A stretch of DNA of 58,673 bases from Pseudomonadota bacterium. Its GTDB lineage: Bacteria; Pseudomonadota; Gammaproteobacteria; Arenicellales; UBA868. Both the position numbers and the translations under genes were made by a program. The stretch lies in contig PBDS01000048.1 in NCBI GenBank assembly GCA_002718155.1, positions 27,562 to 86,234 of the forward strand, written 5' to 3'. Shown piece by piece: positions 38,722 to 48,270 of the stretch (positions within the stretch are counted from its first letter, which is position 1; the number at the start of each line of letters is the position of its first letter). The notes under the pieces were generated by a model, which was given only the letters and a program-made list of their open reading frames with translations, did no database searches and had not been told where the DNA came from.

Positions 38722-39975
38722 ATGGTATTCGTATCTGAAATTCCGATGGCGCTGTGGATTGCTGGGGGCCTGGCGCTCTATATGGCCTGGGCTATCGGTG
38801 CCAATGACGTCGCCAATGCTATGGGCACCAGTGTCGGTTCAGGGGCACTGACGGTTTGGGGCGCAATTCTGGTCGCTGCAGTTTTTGAGTTCGGGGGTGC
38901 ATTCTTTGCCGGTGGTCACGTGACCGACACGGTTAGAAAAGGGATGCTGGATCTCTCCCTGATCAGTCGTGAGCAACTGATCTACGGTATGTTGGGTTCG
39001 CTCGCTGCAGCGGGTACGTTACTGATTGGCGCAACCCGGTTTGGACTGCCGGTTTCCACCACCCATTCCATCGTCGGGGCAATCGTTGGATTCGGTGCTG
39101 TCGCGATTGGCCCCGATGTCGTCAACTGGCCAAAAATCGGCCAGATTGTTCTGTCGTGGCTGACATCACCCTTGATCGCAGGGGTCATTGCCTTCATTAT
39201 TTTTCAGATCACCCGAGCAAATATTCTGGACACAAAGGATCCGATCCTACGAATCCGGCGGCTTGGCCCGGTGTTCTTTTTCTTCGTTTTCTTCATTATC
39301 GGGCTGGTGACGCTTTTCAAAGGATTGAAACCACTGAAACTCGACTTAGATCTCAAAGAGGCATTACTGGGGTCAGTCGCCCTTGGATTAGTGGGTACGG
39401 CAATTGGTGCGTTCTTTATTCGTCGCGTTCAACTGGGAGAGGAAGATCCAAAACATCGATTCAGTCGTGTCGAGAAGATCTTCGTCGTACTTCAGATTCT
39501 GACAGCCTGTGCGATCGCTTTCGCTCACGGGTCCAACGACGTCGCCAATGCTATCGGTCCTCTGGCTGCCGTAACCAGTGCGATCGGTGGTGCCGAACTG
39601 GGGGGCAAAGCGCCGGTCGCCGCATGGATGCTGGCTATCGGAGGATTAGGAATCGTGGTTGGTCTTGCTACCTGGGGTTACCGGGTGATGGAGACCGTTG
39701 GCAAGCGCATCACCGAACTGACGCCCAGTCGTGGTTTTGCAGCTCAGTTGGCTGCCGCGACAACTATCGTGGTCGCGTCGCGACTGGGGATTCCGGTTTC
39801 GACGACTCATACCCTGGTGGGTGCGGTGCTGGGTGTTGGTCTGGCTCGTGGGATCAGCGCATTGGACCTGCGTGTCGTGGGTAAGATCATCGCATCCTGG
39901 GTCGCCACCCTGCCGATCGCAGCAGTATTATCCATGTTCTTTTATTTTTTCTTCAAAGGCCTGTTGTCAGGCTAG
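38722..39975 (+). CDS. Inorganic phosphate transporter, Pit family
   Basis: Duplicated GANDVANAMGTSVGSGAL / GSNDVANAIGPLAAV and PVSTTHSIVGAIVG / PVSTTHTLVGAVLG motifs. Confidence 0.95.
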   Translation: MVFVSEIPMALWIAGGLALYMAWAIGANDVANAMGTSVGSGALTVWGAILVAAVFEFGGAFFAGGHVTDTVRKGMLDLSLISREQLIYGMLGSLAAAGTLLIGATRFGLPVSTTHSIVGAIVGFGAVAIGPDVVNWPKIGQIVLSWLTSPLIAGVIAFIIFQITRANILDTKDPILRIRRLGPVFFFFVFFIIGLVTLFKGLKPLKLDLDLKEALLGSVALGLVGTAIGAFFIRRVQLGEEDPKHRFSRVEKIFVVLQILTACAIAFAHGSNDVANAIGPLAAVTSAIGGAELGGKAPVAAWMLAIGGLGIVVGLATWGYRVMETVGKRITELTPSRGFAAQLAAATTIVVASRLGIPVSTTHTLVGAVLGVGLARGISALDLRVVGKIIASWVATLPIAAVLSMFFYFFFKGLLSG

Positions 39976-39984
39976 GAGCAAACC

Positions 39985-40653
39985 ATGGCCTGGATAGACA
40001 AACTGGTTGGACGTTCACCAATCGGCCCGATGCAGAAGCATATGCAGATGGCCATTCTGTGTGCCCGGGAGGTCATTCCTTTACTCGAGGCGATGTCGGC
40101 TGCCGATGATGAAGCCATTCGAAATCGTCGTGCGGAGATCGATCGATTGGAGCATGAAGCAGACCAGCTCAAGCACGAAATTCGAAGTCATATGCCCAGA
40201 CGATTCATGATGGCAATGGATCGCCGGACCATGCTCGAGATCCTGGACTACCAGGACTCCATCGCGGACGTCACCCAGGATATTGCCGAATTGGCTGATC
40301 AGCGCAGTATGCATCTTCCAGATACGCTCAAGGAACCTGTACTGTCCCTGGCCCATCGGGTTCTGGCCGCCTGCGAGCAGGGCCAGCGTATCGTCGACGA
40401 ACTCGATGAACTGGTTGAGACCGGATTTGGTGAGGGCGAAGTCGCCCGGGTAGATGAAATGATTACTGAACTGGGCCGGCTGGAGAGTGAGACCGATGCT
40501 GAGTTGGATCGGGCTGCCAGAGCGCTCTTTGCAAAGGAAGAAGAGCTTGGTGTTGCCACGGTCTTCTGGCACCAGATCATTCTATGGATTGCTAATCTTG
40601 CCGACCTTTCGGAACGTGTGGGTAACCGTCTCCGACTGCTCATCGCCACCTGA
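39985..40653 (+). CDS. DUF47 / TIGR00153 PhoU-like protein, pit partner
   Basis: 222 aa all-helical PhoU-like protein directly downstream of pit, 9-nt gap. Confidence 0.88.
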   Translation: MAWIDKLVGRSPIGPMQKHMQMAILCAREVIPLLEAMSAADDEAIRNRRAEIDRLEHEADQLKHEIRSHMPRRFMMAMDRRTMLEILDYQDSIADVTQDIAELADQRSMHLPDTLKEPVLSLAHRVLAACEQGQRIVDELDELVETGFGEGEVARVDEMITELGRLESETDAELDRAARALFAKEEELGVATVFWHQIILWIANLADLSERVGNRLRLLIAT

Positions 40654-40690
40654 TCCAGTAATCAGTTGTCAGTGAATTGGCTGGATGGAT

Positions 40691-41374
40691 TCAGCGATCC
40701 GGTGAACATGACTGGCGGGGCGTAAGCCAGCCAAAGACAACCGTCGCCACCACAGCACCAACCAACTGGGCCAGAACAAAGCCCGGAGCATGGGCTGGAT
40801 AGATACCGCTGAATGTATCGGTAAGACTGCGGGCGATGGTCACAGCGGGGTTGGCGAAGGACGTCGACGCCGTAAACCAGTAAGCGGCGGTAATATATAG
40901 GCCAACCATGTAGGCGACGGCTTCTGGTCGCCGGCTCAGCGTCCCGAGAATCGTTGCGACGAGGCCAAAGGTCGCAACTGCTTCCGAAAACCACTGGGCG
41001 CCGCCTGTTCTTTGGTGGCTCGAGAACTGAAGGAGATCCTGGGCAAACATCAGGTGTGCCGCCCAGGTGCCGATGCAGCCCCCCACGATCTGCACAGCGA
41101 CGTAGGCAATTGCAGCACCGATCGTGATTTCCCGGCGGACAAGAAAGGATAACGTAACCGCAGGATTCAAATGGGCGCCAGAGACCGGGCCGAAGATCGT
41201 GATCAGGACAACCAATATCGCGCCAGTAGGAATGGTGTTGCCGAGAAGCGCGATCGCGGCGTTTCCTCCGGCAAGGGCTTCCGCCATGATGCCAGAGCCA
41301 ACGACTGTGGCGAGCAACAGGGCAGTGCCAAGTGTTTCGGCGGCCAGTCTTCGGGTTAATTCAGACTCGTTCAT
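40691..41374 (-). CDS. aqpS: MIP-family aquaporin, AqpS-like
   Basis: Two NPA motifs (GAHLNPAVTLS, SFANPAVTIARSLTDTFSGI); lies downstream of ars gene remnants. Confidence 0.85.
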   Translation of the reverse strand: MNESELTRRLAAETLGTALLLATVVGSGIMAEALAGGNAAIALLGNTIPTGAILVVLITIFGPVSGAHLNPAVTLSFLVRREITIGAAIAYVAVQIVGGCIGTWAAHLMFAQDLLQFSSHQRTGGAQWFSEAVATFGLVATILGTLSRRPEAVAYMVGLYITAAYWFTASTSFANPAVTIARSLTDTFSGIYPAHAPGFVLAQLVGAVVATVVFGWLTPRQSCSPDR

Positions 41375-41413
41375 ATTCTGGTTTTAGTCGGCTAGTTAGA
41401 AAAGTGGGTTCGA

Positions 41414-41808
41414 TCAATTTGAGTCAGTTGCCCTTGGAAAATGCCTGGAACAGTGGGCCCGACTGACAAACGGGTCAGTGCATTCCCAATGGGTAGCCAC
41501 CGGCCATTCCGATCAGACAGGACAGGTTTCGGCGGCTGCGTTGTCGCAGACCTTAAACATAAAATCAATGTTTGGCACATCGATACCCGTGACTTCATTC
41601 TAGCTCTTGGGACGTAGCTGGTTGGCGGCATATTGTTGACACCTGAGAAGCTTCAAAGCTGCAGGGTGGGCCTCACCTTTGGGAAAACTGCCGGCACTGT
41701 AAGCTTTGAATTGCCCGTCTCCGGTTCGATTAAGGATCCTTCAACGAGGATGCTGCAGGTTGAGTTGCCGGTACACAGAAAGGGTACGCCGTAAATCTTT
41801 TGATCCAT
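41414..41808 (-). pseudogene. arsC: arsC (LMW-phosphatase-type arsenate reductase) pseudogene
   Basis: Conceptual translation VPFLCTGNSTCSILVEGS /frameshift ~41732/ NRTGDGQFKAYSAGSFPKGEAHPAALKLL...RPKS*NEVTGIDVPNIDFMFKVCDNAAAETCPV*SEWPVATHWECTDP; in-frame TAG 41600-41602 and TGA 41513-41515. Confidence 0.85.
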
Positions 41809-41837
41809 GACTTGACGCTCGAAGTACTATGCGGAGC

Positions 41838-42184
41838 CTACACGTTGGCCGGTTTCTTGGAGTGTGGGGTTGTACCAAGGAGTGTTCTGCACAGTTCCGG
41901 ATTGCCGTTACAGCAATCTTTGACAAGCTGGTCTAGCAAATGGCGAATTCCTCCGGTGTCGATACGGTAGATGATGGAGCGTCCCTGTCGGGCCGACCTG
42001 AGCAGTCCGGCTCGGGTCAGAACAGCCAGATGTGTCGACAGAGTGTTGTGTGGTACCCGAGCTGGTGGGCAATGTCACCGGCAGCGAGCCCGTCCGAATT
42101 CTTCCGAACCAGTAGACGAAAGACCTGCAGAAGGCTGGCTTGGGCCAGGGCGGAAAAGGTGTTCACGACTAACGAATCGTCCAT
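41838..42184 (-). pseudogene. arsR: ArsR-family repressor, frameshifted
   Basis: MDDSLVVNTFSALAQASLLQVFRLLVRKNSDGLAAGDIAHQLG, then one missing nt near 42056-42058, then VPHNTLSTHLAVLTRAGLLRSARQGRSIIYRIDTGGIRHLLDQLVKDCCNGNPELCRTLLG. Confidence 0.85.
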
Positions 42185-42243
42185 ATGTCGAGTATTATCG
42201 AAATAAATTTGCGGAATAACCACTAGACCGGTTTTACAAGGCG

Positions 42244-42993
42244 GTGTATACGGGAGTGAAGGTTCCAACCGAGAAACCCCGACAGATGCCGGATTCTTCA
42301 AACCCTGGACGCAGTGACCCACCAATCCGTGGCAGTGGTGATCCACCTGTTCGTCCCCGGGATGCCAGTTCCCTGATCGTCACTCGAAAAAGAGGAAGTA
42401 AACTTTATGTCCTCATGGGCCGGCGCAATTTGGCTGCCCGCTTTATGCCAGGTGTGTTCGTGTTTCCCGGGGGCGCTGTCTCAGCCGCAGACAGTCAGAT
42501 GAAACCGGCCACCGAACTGGATCCTGCCTATACCAATCTGATGGGGGTCAGTCGTTCTCATCCGAGGGCCAGGGCGCTGGCCATAACGGCCATTCGGGAA
42601 ACCTGGGAGGAGACGGGCATGCTGCTCGGTGTATCCGGTGAATTCAAAGGCAGGCCGGCGCCCCCCTGGCGATCAATTGTAGAACTCGGCATGGTGCCGG
42701 ACTTGCAGCACCTGCGTTACGTCGGTAGGGCCATTACGCCGAGTTTCAGCAAGATCCGCTTCCATGCCCGCTTCTTCATGGTCGATGCCTCCTGGCTGAG
42801 TGGTGACCTTCAAGGTGACGGAGAGCTTGTTGAGATCGGCTGGTGGAATGTGGATCAACTCGCTGCGCTGGAAATGCGGAACATCACTCGTTTTATGTTG
42901 GAACGGGCCATTGCGTTGTCACGCGGTGAAGCGGATGACCGGCCAACACCTTTGTTCAGTTGGCGGGGAAGCCGCCAGGTGACCTGGAAGTGA
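42244..42993 (+). CDS. NUDIX hydrolase
   Basis: PGVFVFPGGAVSAADS and Nudix box-like AITAIRETWEETGMLLG. Confidence 0.88.
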   Translation: MYTGVKVPTEKPRQMPDSSNPGRSDPPIRGSGDPPVRPRDASSLIVTRKRGSKLYVLMGRRNLAARFMPGVFVFPGGAVSAADSQMKPATELDPAYTNLMGVSRSHPRARALAITAIRETWEETGMLLGVSGEFKGRPAPPWRSIVELGMVPDLQHLRYVGRAITPSFSKIRFHARFFMVDASWLSGDLQGDGELVEIGWWNVDQLAALEMRNITRFMLERAIALSRGEADDRPTPLFSWRGSRQVTWK

Positions 42994-42996
42994 GCG

Positions 42997-43899
42997 CTAT
43001 CCGGTGTAACTAAAGAGTACCCCCCGGCCAGTGTCTTCCAGGGCTGTGACCTCGCCTAGTCTCTGCAGATGCTCAAGCGATGCCAGGGTCGATAGACCGG
43101 CTGCAGTCCGCAGCGTCGGCTGGATATCAGGGTAAAGGGATGGCACCATGTCGTTGATTCTCTGGGTTCCAGTTCTGAGCAGTTCTCGAATCGCCTTGAT
43201 GCGCGCTAGCCGGTGTTCAATCAGGGCCAAGATATAGAGCGCTGGATCAGTAACGGGTGGGCCGTGAGTCGGCCACAGGCAGGCATCACTGCGCTTGCGA
43301 AGTTTCTCCAGGCTTGTCAGGTAGTCGGTCATATTGCCGTCAGGCGGGATGATGACGGTGGTCGACCAGCCCATGACGTGGTCACCACTGAACAGTAAAT
43401 CGTGCTGCTCCCAGGAAAAGCACATGTGATTGCTGGTGTGGCCGGGGGTGTGCACACAGCACAGCTCCCAGTTACGGCCAGAGATAGAATCGCCATCTGT
43501 GACAGAAATATCGGGAGAAAATGCCAGGTCGATGCCTTCTTCCATATGAACGGCCTGGTCACCGCCAGGATGACCATGGGGCCCAAAACCATAGGTCTTT
43601 GCACCAGTCGCGGCTTGCAATGGGCGGGCGGCGGGCGAGTGATCCTGATGGCAGTGAGTGACTATGATGTGGCTGATAGTTTCTTTTGCAAGACCGTCCA
43701 GTAGTGCCTGGACATGACCCGGATCGTCTGGACCGGGATCTATCACTGCGACTTCACCTTCACCGACGATGTAGGTACCGGTGCCATGAAATGTGAAAGG
43801 TCCGGGGTTTCTTGCGGTCAGTCGACGAACACCCTCCGAGACCGGCTCTATAACGCCGTACTGAAAATCATGCGTGTGTAGAAAAGGGATATCGGCCAC
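42997..43899 (-). CDS. MBL-fold metallo-hydrolase (LACTB2-like)
   Basis: THCHQDHSPAARPL zinc motif, HTPGHTSNHMCF, LFSGDHVMGW. Confidence 0.92.
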   Translation of the reverse strand: MADIPFLHTHDFQYGVIEPVSEGVRRLTARNPGPFTFHGTGTYIVGEGEVAVIDPGPDDPGHVQALLDGLAKETISHIIVTHCHQDHSPAARPLQAATGAKTYGFGPHGHPGGDQAVHMEEGIDLAFSPDISVTDGDSISGRNWELCCVHTPGHTSNHMCFSWEQHDLLFSGDHVMGWSTTVIIPPDGNMTDYLTSLEKLRKRSDACLWPTHGPPVTDPALYILALIEHRLARIKAIRELLRTGTQRINDMVPSLYPDIQPTLRTAAGLSTLASLEHLQRLGEVTALEDTGRGVLFSYTG

Positions 43900-43915
43900 G
43901 GTTCAAGCGGCAAAT

Positions 43916-44632
43916 TCAGTCAACCGTCGTCCAGATGCCGGTCTCCGGGCAAAAAGCCTGCAGGGGATGAAACTGGTTTTTGTAGGCCATTTTCTGGCAG
44001 TCTTTGATCCAGTATCCGAGGTAAAGCCAGTCGTACTCGATGCGTCGGGCCAGTTCTATTTGTTTCAGGATCATAAGGGTTCCCGGGCCCCGGTATGATT
44101 CGTCGGGATCGAAGAAGGTATAGACAGCCGAAAGGCCATTGGCAACGTGATCCATGACGGACACTGCAAGCAGTCGGCGACCAATTCTCAACTCGACGGT
44201 AAAGGTGTCGATGTTTGAATTGATCAGGAACTGCCTGTATTTGGCGGGATCGGGATCATCCATGCTGTCACCGGTGTGGCGATTGGACTGGTAACGACGG
44301 TACAAAGAGAAATGCTCTTCGCTGAACCGGGGTGCTCCAAGCTCCAGGCTGATGTCTTTATTTCGTTTCAGGGTTCGCTGCTGGGAGCGGCTGGGCTCAA
44401 AGTGGTTGACCGGAATCCGCACGGACCGACACTGGCTACAGCCGGGACAATGTGGCCGGTAGTAGAGTGTCCCATTTCGTCTGAAACCGTGGCTGATCAG
44501 ACTGTCGTAAAGAGCGGGTGTCACATCGAAGCGGGGATCTACCAGGAGATTGGCAGCGGTCTGGTCACCAAGATAGGGGCACCGATGCTGGGTGGATTTG
44601 TACAGGTCCGGTGCAGTCTGTTGTCGGGTCAT
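43916..44632 (-). CDS. bpt: Aspartate/glutamate leucyltransferase (arginyltransferase family)
   Basis: [65 protein letters not shown]. Confidence 0.93.
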   Translation of the reverse strand: MTRQQTAPDLYKSTQHRCPYLGDQTAANLLVDPRFDVTPALYDSLISHGFRRNGTLYYRPHCPGCSQCRSVRIPVNHFEPSRSQQRTLKRNKDISLELGAPRFSEEHFSLYRRYQSNRHTGDSMDDPDPAKYRQFLINSNIDTFTVELRIGRRLLAVSVMDHVANGLSAVYTFFDPDESYRGPGTLMILKQIELARRIEYDWLYLGYWIKDCQKMAYKNQFHPLQAFCPETGIWTTVD

Positions 44633-45330
44633 GACAGCTGTAGGCCTTCGAACTCAATGTCCCATAGACCGGGAGTATCCACTGCATCCAGTGCCAGGCG
44701 GAGATGGGCGATGAAATCGGTTCGGGGAATACTCTGGGCGCCCAGTGAGAAAAGATGATCGGAGGGAAGCTGGCAGTCGATCACCTCAAACTTTTTATCG
44801 GTTAGGATCCTGACCAGCCCGACGAGACCGACTTTGGAGGCATCGCGGGCACGACTGAACATGCTTTCGCCAAAGAATACACGGCCTATAGCAACACCGT
44901 ACAACCCACCTACGAGACATTCATCTTGCCAGACCTCCAGCGAATGGGCGTAACCGTCACGATTCAGTTGCGTGTAGGCATCCATCATATGGGCCGTGAT
45001 CCAGGTGCCACCCTCGGATTCCCCCGATCGAGGGGCCGCGCAGCTCTGGATTACCGCCCCAAACGCGCGGTCGGTCGTGATACGGAAACCCTGTTTTCGG
45101 AGAGAACTGCGCAGACTGCGTTTGACCCGGAGTTGTTCAGGATAGAGTACAGTTCTGGGATCCGGTGACCACCAGAGAATCGGCTGGCCGGTGCTGTACC
45201 AGGGGAAAATGCCTTGCCGGTAGGCCGCGAGCAATCGACCACTGCTCAGATCACCACCTATAGCCAGAAGACCCTCAGGGGTGGCGGTCTCCAACGGCGG
45301 AAACGCGTATTGTTCGAACTGTCCTGACAT
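44629..45330 (-). CDS. aat: Leucyl/phenylalanyl-tRNA--protein transferase
   Basis: [59 protein letters not shown]. Confidence 0.95.
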   Translation of the reverse strand: MSGQFEQYAFPPLETATPEGLLAIGGDLSSGRLLAAYRQGIFPWYSTGQPILWWSPDPRTVLYPEQLRVKRSLRSSLRKQGFRITTDRAFGAVIQSCAAPRSGESEGGTWITAHMMDAYTQLNRDGYAHSLEVWQDECLVGGLYGVAIGRVFFGESMFSRARDASKVGLVGLVRILTDKKFEVIDCQLPSDHLFSLGAQSIPRTDFIAHLRLALDAVDTPGLWDIEFEGLQLS

Positions 45331-45430
45331 GGCGTTTCGGGTTCTCGTAGGTCGGTATGTCCGTGATCGGCCGTTGGACAGAGTTTATATCCATCTTGAG
45401 GAGTCCGCGAGACCTCTTTCGATGAGTGAT

Positions 45431-46639
45431 TCAATCCTGGCGAAACGGAGAGTGCTCGGCTAATACTTCGGTGTATCGCTCAATGTCCTGGCGTTCTTCA
45501 CGGGTATAACGTTCCACTGCATCGTGAAAGTCGCTGTGGCTCAGCCAGTGGGCAGACAGGGTCTTGGCGGGCATCAGCCCGCGGCTGAGCTTGTGTTCCC
45601 CTTGGGCACCGGCTTCGAATCGGGACAGACCGTTGGTAATGCAATATTCGATCGGTGCGTAATAACAGGTCTCAAAATGCAGGTCGGGAACCCACTCAAG
45701 GGCACCCCAGTAACGGCCGTAAAGGGAGTGCTCGCCACACAGAAAGAATGCGGATGCGACTGGCCTGTCATCCTTTTCCGCCACTAGCATTCGGACCTGG
45801 TCCGGCAGATTCGTACAGATAGTTCTGAAGAATTCCAGATTCAGATAAAGATAGGAACCGTGCTCGGCAATCGTATTGCTGTAGCAGTCGAAAAAAAAGC
45901 CAAGCCTCTGGTCGGTGAGCTCAGCTTTATCGAGCCAACACATTGTGATATCGGCTTCACGCACCCGGCGCCTTTCCCGAAGGATGTTTTTTCGCTTTTT
46001 TGATGACAGTGACCCGAGAAAATTCTGAAAATCCACATAACCGTTGTTCTGCCAGTGGAACTGGTGACTGGTGCGGTCTAGGAAGTCGAAGTCTCTGAAG
46101 TAACGGTTGTCTCGGGGGGTCGAAAACAGGCAGTGAACCGATGACACATCCAGTTTCTCTGCCAGCGTACGAAGTCCTCCGACCAGCACTGGAGCCAGTT
46201 GGTCAGGTTCACGCTGTGGGTCGATAAGCAGACGTCGCCCGGTGACCGGCGTGAACGGGACCGCCACCAACAGTTTTGGATAGTACTCAAGGCCGGACTG
46301 CTGGTAGGCCCGGGCCCATGCCCAGTCGAATATGAACTCGCCATAGGAGTGGAATTTCAGGTAACACGGCGCCGCAGCGACCAGGTCGCTTCCCGAGGTC
46401 AGGGCCAGATGGCAGGGTTTCCAGCCGGTATCCCGACAGACAGCACCACTACTCTCCAGTGCCGACAGAAACTCGTGGCGGAGCATGGGTGCGTCATAAG
46501 GGACGAGCCGGTTCCATTGCCCACTATCAATCTGATCCAGTTGATCGTGTATTGTTAGAGTGAGGCCCAAAGAACTAATATCTGTCCGTTGACCATCGTC
46601 CTTCGGTTTCTGGACATCAGAGGTGTGGCTACTGACCAA
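45431..46639 (-). CDS. GNAT-like COG3146 family protein (start probably downstream of the ORF start)
   Basis: 402 aa; MLRHEFLSALESSGAV, FDWAWARAYQQSGLEYYPKLLVAVPFTPVTGRRLL, RFEAGAQGEHKLSRGLMPAKTLSAHW. Confidence 0.85.
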   Translation of the reverse strand: MVSSHTSDVQKPKDDGQRTDISSLGLTLTIHDQLDQIDSGQWNRLVPYDAPMLRHEFLSALESSGAVCRDTGWKPCHLALTSGSDLVAAAPCYLKFHSYGEFIFDWAWARAYQQSGLEYYPKLLVAVPFTPVTGRRLLIDPQREPDQLAPVLVGGLRTLAEKLDVSSVHCLFSTPRDNRYFRDFDFLDRTSHQFHWQNNGYVDFQNFLGSLSSKKRKNILRERRRVREADITMCWLDKAELTDQRLGFFFDCYSNTIAEHGSYLYLNLEFFRTICTNLPDQVRMLVAEKDDRPVASAFFLCGEHSLYGRYWGALEWVPDLHFETCYYAPIEYCITNGLSRFEAGAQGEHKLSRGLMPAKTLSAHWLSHSDFHDAVERYTREERQDIERYTEVLAEHSPFRQD

Positions 46640-48255
46640 TGACTACTCTCTCCATTGCGCTTGCCCAGCTCAATTTTACCGTCGGTGACATCGATGGAAA
46701 CACCGAGCGTATCATTTCAACCTGTCAGCGGGCTCGAGATGAACTGGGTTGCCGCGTTGTTGTCTTCCCGGAACTTGCTATTACCGGATACCCTCCGGAG
46801 GACCTTCTATTTCGGGACGACTTCATGGGTAAGGCCGAGCAGGGTGTCGATGCTGTTAGGGCAGGGCTCAAGGGTGTCTGCGCCGTTGTAGGCCATCCCT
46901 GGAGAGTCGATGGCACGCTCTATAACGTCGCCTCTGTTATCGATGGAGGTGCAATCAAGGCCAGGTACCACAAACGAAGGTTGCCCAACTACAGCGTATT
47001 CGATGAAAAACGATACTTCAAGGCCGGTCACCAACCCTGTGTTGTCGATATCGACGGTGTTGCGACGGCCATTACCGTGTGTGAGGACATCTGGTATCCG
47101 GAACCGATCCTGGAAAGCGTCTCTGCTGGCGCCCGTCTGGTTCTGAACTTGAACGCTTCGCCGTTCCATCTCAACAAGGCGATAGAAAGAGAAAACGACG
47201 TTGTCGCCCAGCGGGCCCGCGTCAGCCAAGTGCCGGTGGTGTACGTCAATACTGTCGGTGGTCAGGACGAACTGGTGTTTGACGGTGGTTCCTTCTCGGT
47301 TAATGCGTCGGGTCAGGTGATCCAACGCAGCCCCTTCTTTGATGAGCACCTGACCCGGGTAGATTACGTCGAGAATGACCTGCAGGCGGCTGCCGGTCAA
47401 ATAATGGACATGCCGGGAATCGAGGAGAGTGTTTACCAGGCCCTGGTCACTGGAGTCAGAGATTATGTTAACAAGAACCGGTTTCGCGGTGTGGTTATCG
47501 GCCTTTCTGGAGGAATCGATTCGGCGTTGACACTGGCGGTCGCAGTAGACGCACTGGGTAGCGACCGGGTGCAGGTGGTTCTGATGCCGTCACGTTATAC
47601 CCGGAAGATGAGTCTTGACGATGCCCAGGAAGAGGCGGCCAGTCTTGGGGTCGAATCCTGCGAGATTGCGATCGAGCAACTTGTTGAGGCCTACGAGCGG
47701 GAACTCCAGCCCCTATTTGAAGGACTGGCACCAGATACCACCGAGGAGAACCTACAGGCCCGGATACGCGGTAACCTGCTGATGGCTATATCCAATAAGA
47801 CCGGACGCCTGGTCCTGACGACGGGTAACAAAAGCGAGATGGCCGTAGGTTATGCGACGCTGTATGGCGACATGGCGGGTGGGTTTGCTGCTATCAAGGA
47901 TGTTCCCAAGACATTGGTGTATCAGTTGGCGCGATATCGAAACACCATCTCCAGGGTCATCCCTGAACGGGTCATCGCCAGGGCACCGTCCGCCGAATTA
48001 GCGCCTGACCAGGAAGACCAGGACAGTCTGCCTCCCTACCCGGTGCTGGACCCGATTCTGGAGGCCTATATTGAACGGGATCGCTCGCCCTTAGATATTA
48101 TCGCCTCAGGTTTCGACGCTGAAGTCGTGGATCGCGTGGTGGCCATGGTCAACCGCAACGAATACAAGCGCCGTCAGGCCCCGCCTGGTGTGCGGATCAC
48201 CCGTCGGGCCTTCGGTCGTGATCGGCGTTATCCGATCACCTCAGGATTCCGCTAG
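46639..48255 (+). CDS. nadE: NAD+ synthase, glutamine-hydrolysing
   Basis: N-terminal nitrilase domain (FPELAITGYPPEDLLF), C-terminal GLSGGIDSALTLAVAVDALG. Confidence 0.95.
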   Translation: MTTLSIALAQLNFTVGDIDGNTERIISTCQRARDELGCRVVVFPELAITGYPPEDLLFRDDFMGKAEQGVDAVRAGLKGVCAVVGHPWRVDGTLYNVASVIDGGAIKARYHKRRLPNYSVFDEKRYFKAGHQPCVVDIDGVATAITVCEDIWYPEPILESVSAGARLVLNLNASPFHLNKAIERENDVVAQRARVSQVPVVYVNTVGGQDELVFDGGSFSVNASGQVIQRSPFFDEHLTRVDYVENDLQAAAGQIMDMPGIEESVYQALVTGVRDYVNKNRFRGVVIGLSGGIDSALTLAVAVDALGSDRVQVVLMPSRYTRKMSLDDAQEEAASLGVESCEIAIEQLVEAYERELQPLFEGLAPDTTEENLQARIRGNLLMAISNKTGRLVLTTGNKSEMAVGYATLYGDMAGGFAAIKDVPKTLVYQLARYRNTISRVIPERVIARAPSAELAPDQEDQDSLPPYPVLDPILEAYIERDRSPLDIIASGFDAEVVDRVVAMVNRNEYKRRQAPPGVRITRRAFGRDRRYPITSGFR

Positions 48256-48270
48256 TGTGAAACTGGCCAG

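Noticed and set aside
41513-41602. Possibility that TAG/TGA in arsC are recoded as Trp
   Set aside because: Both different stop codons would need reassignment, the gene is also frameshifted and has lost a catalytic Arg, and TGA and TAG act as normal stops for other genes in the window (e.g. nadE TAG, gltD TGA).
46637-46641. Overlapping start codons of divergent COG3146 gene (TTG) and nadE (ATG)
   Set aside because: Most likely an over-extended ORF call on the minus strand; the real start of the COG3146 protein is probably internal, leaving a normal promoter region.
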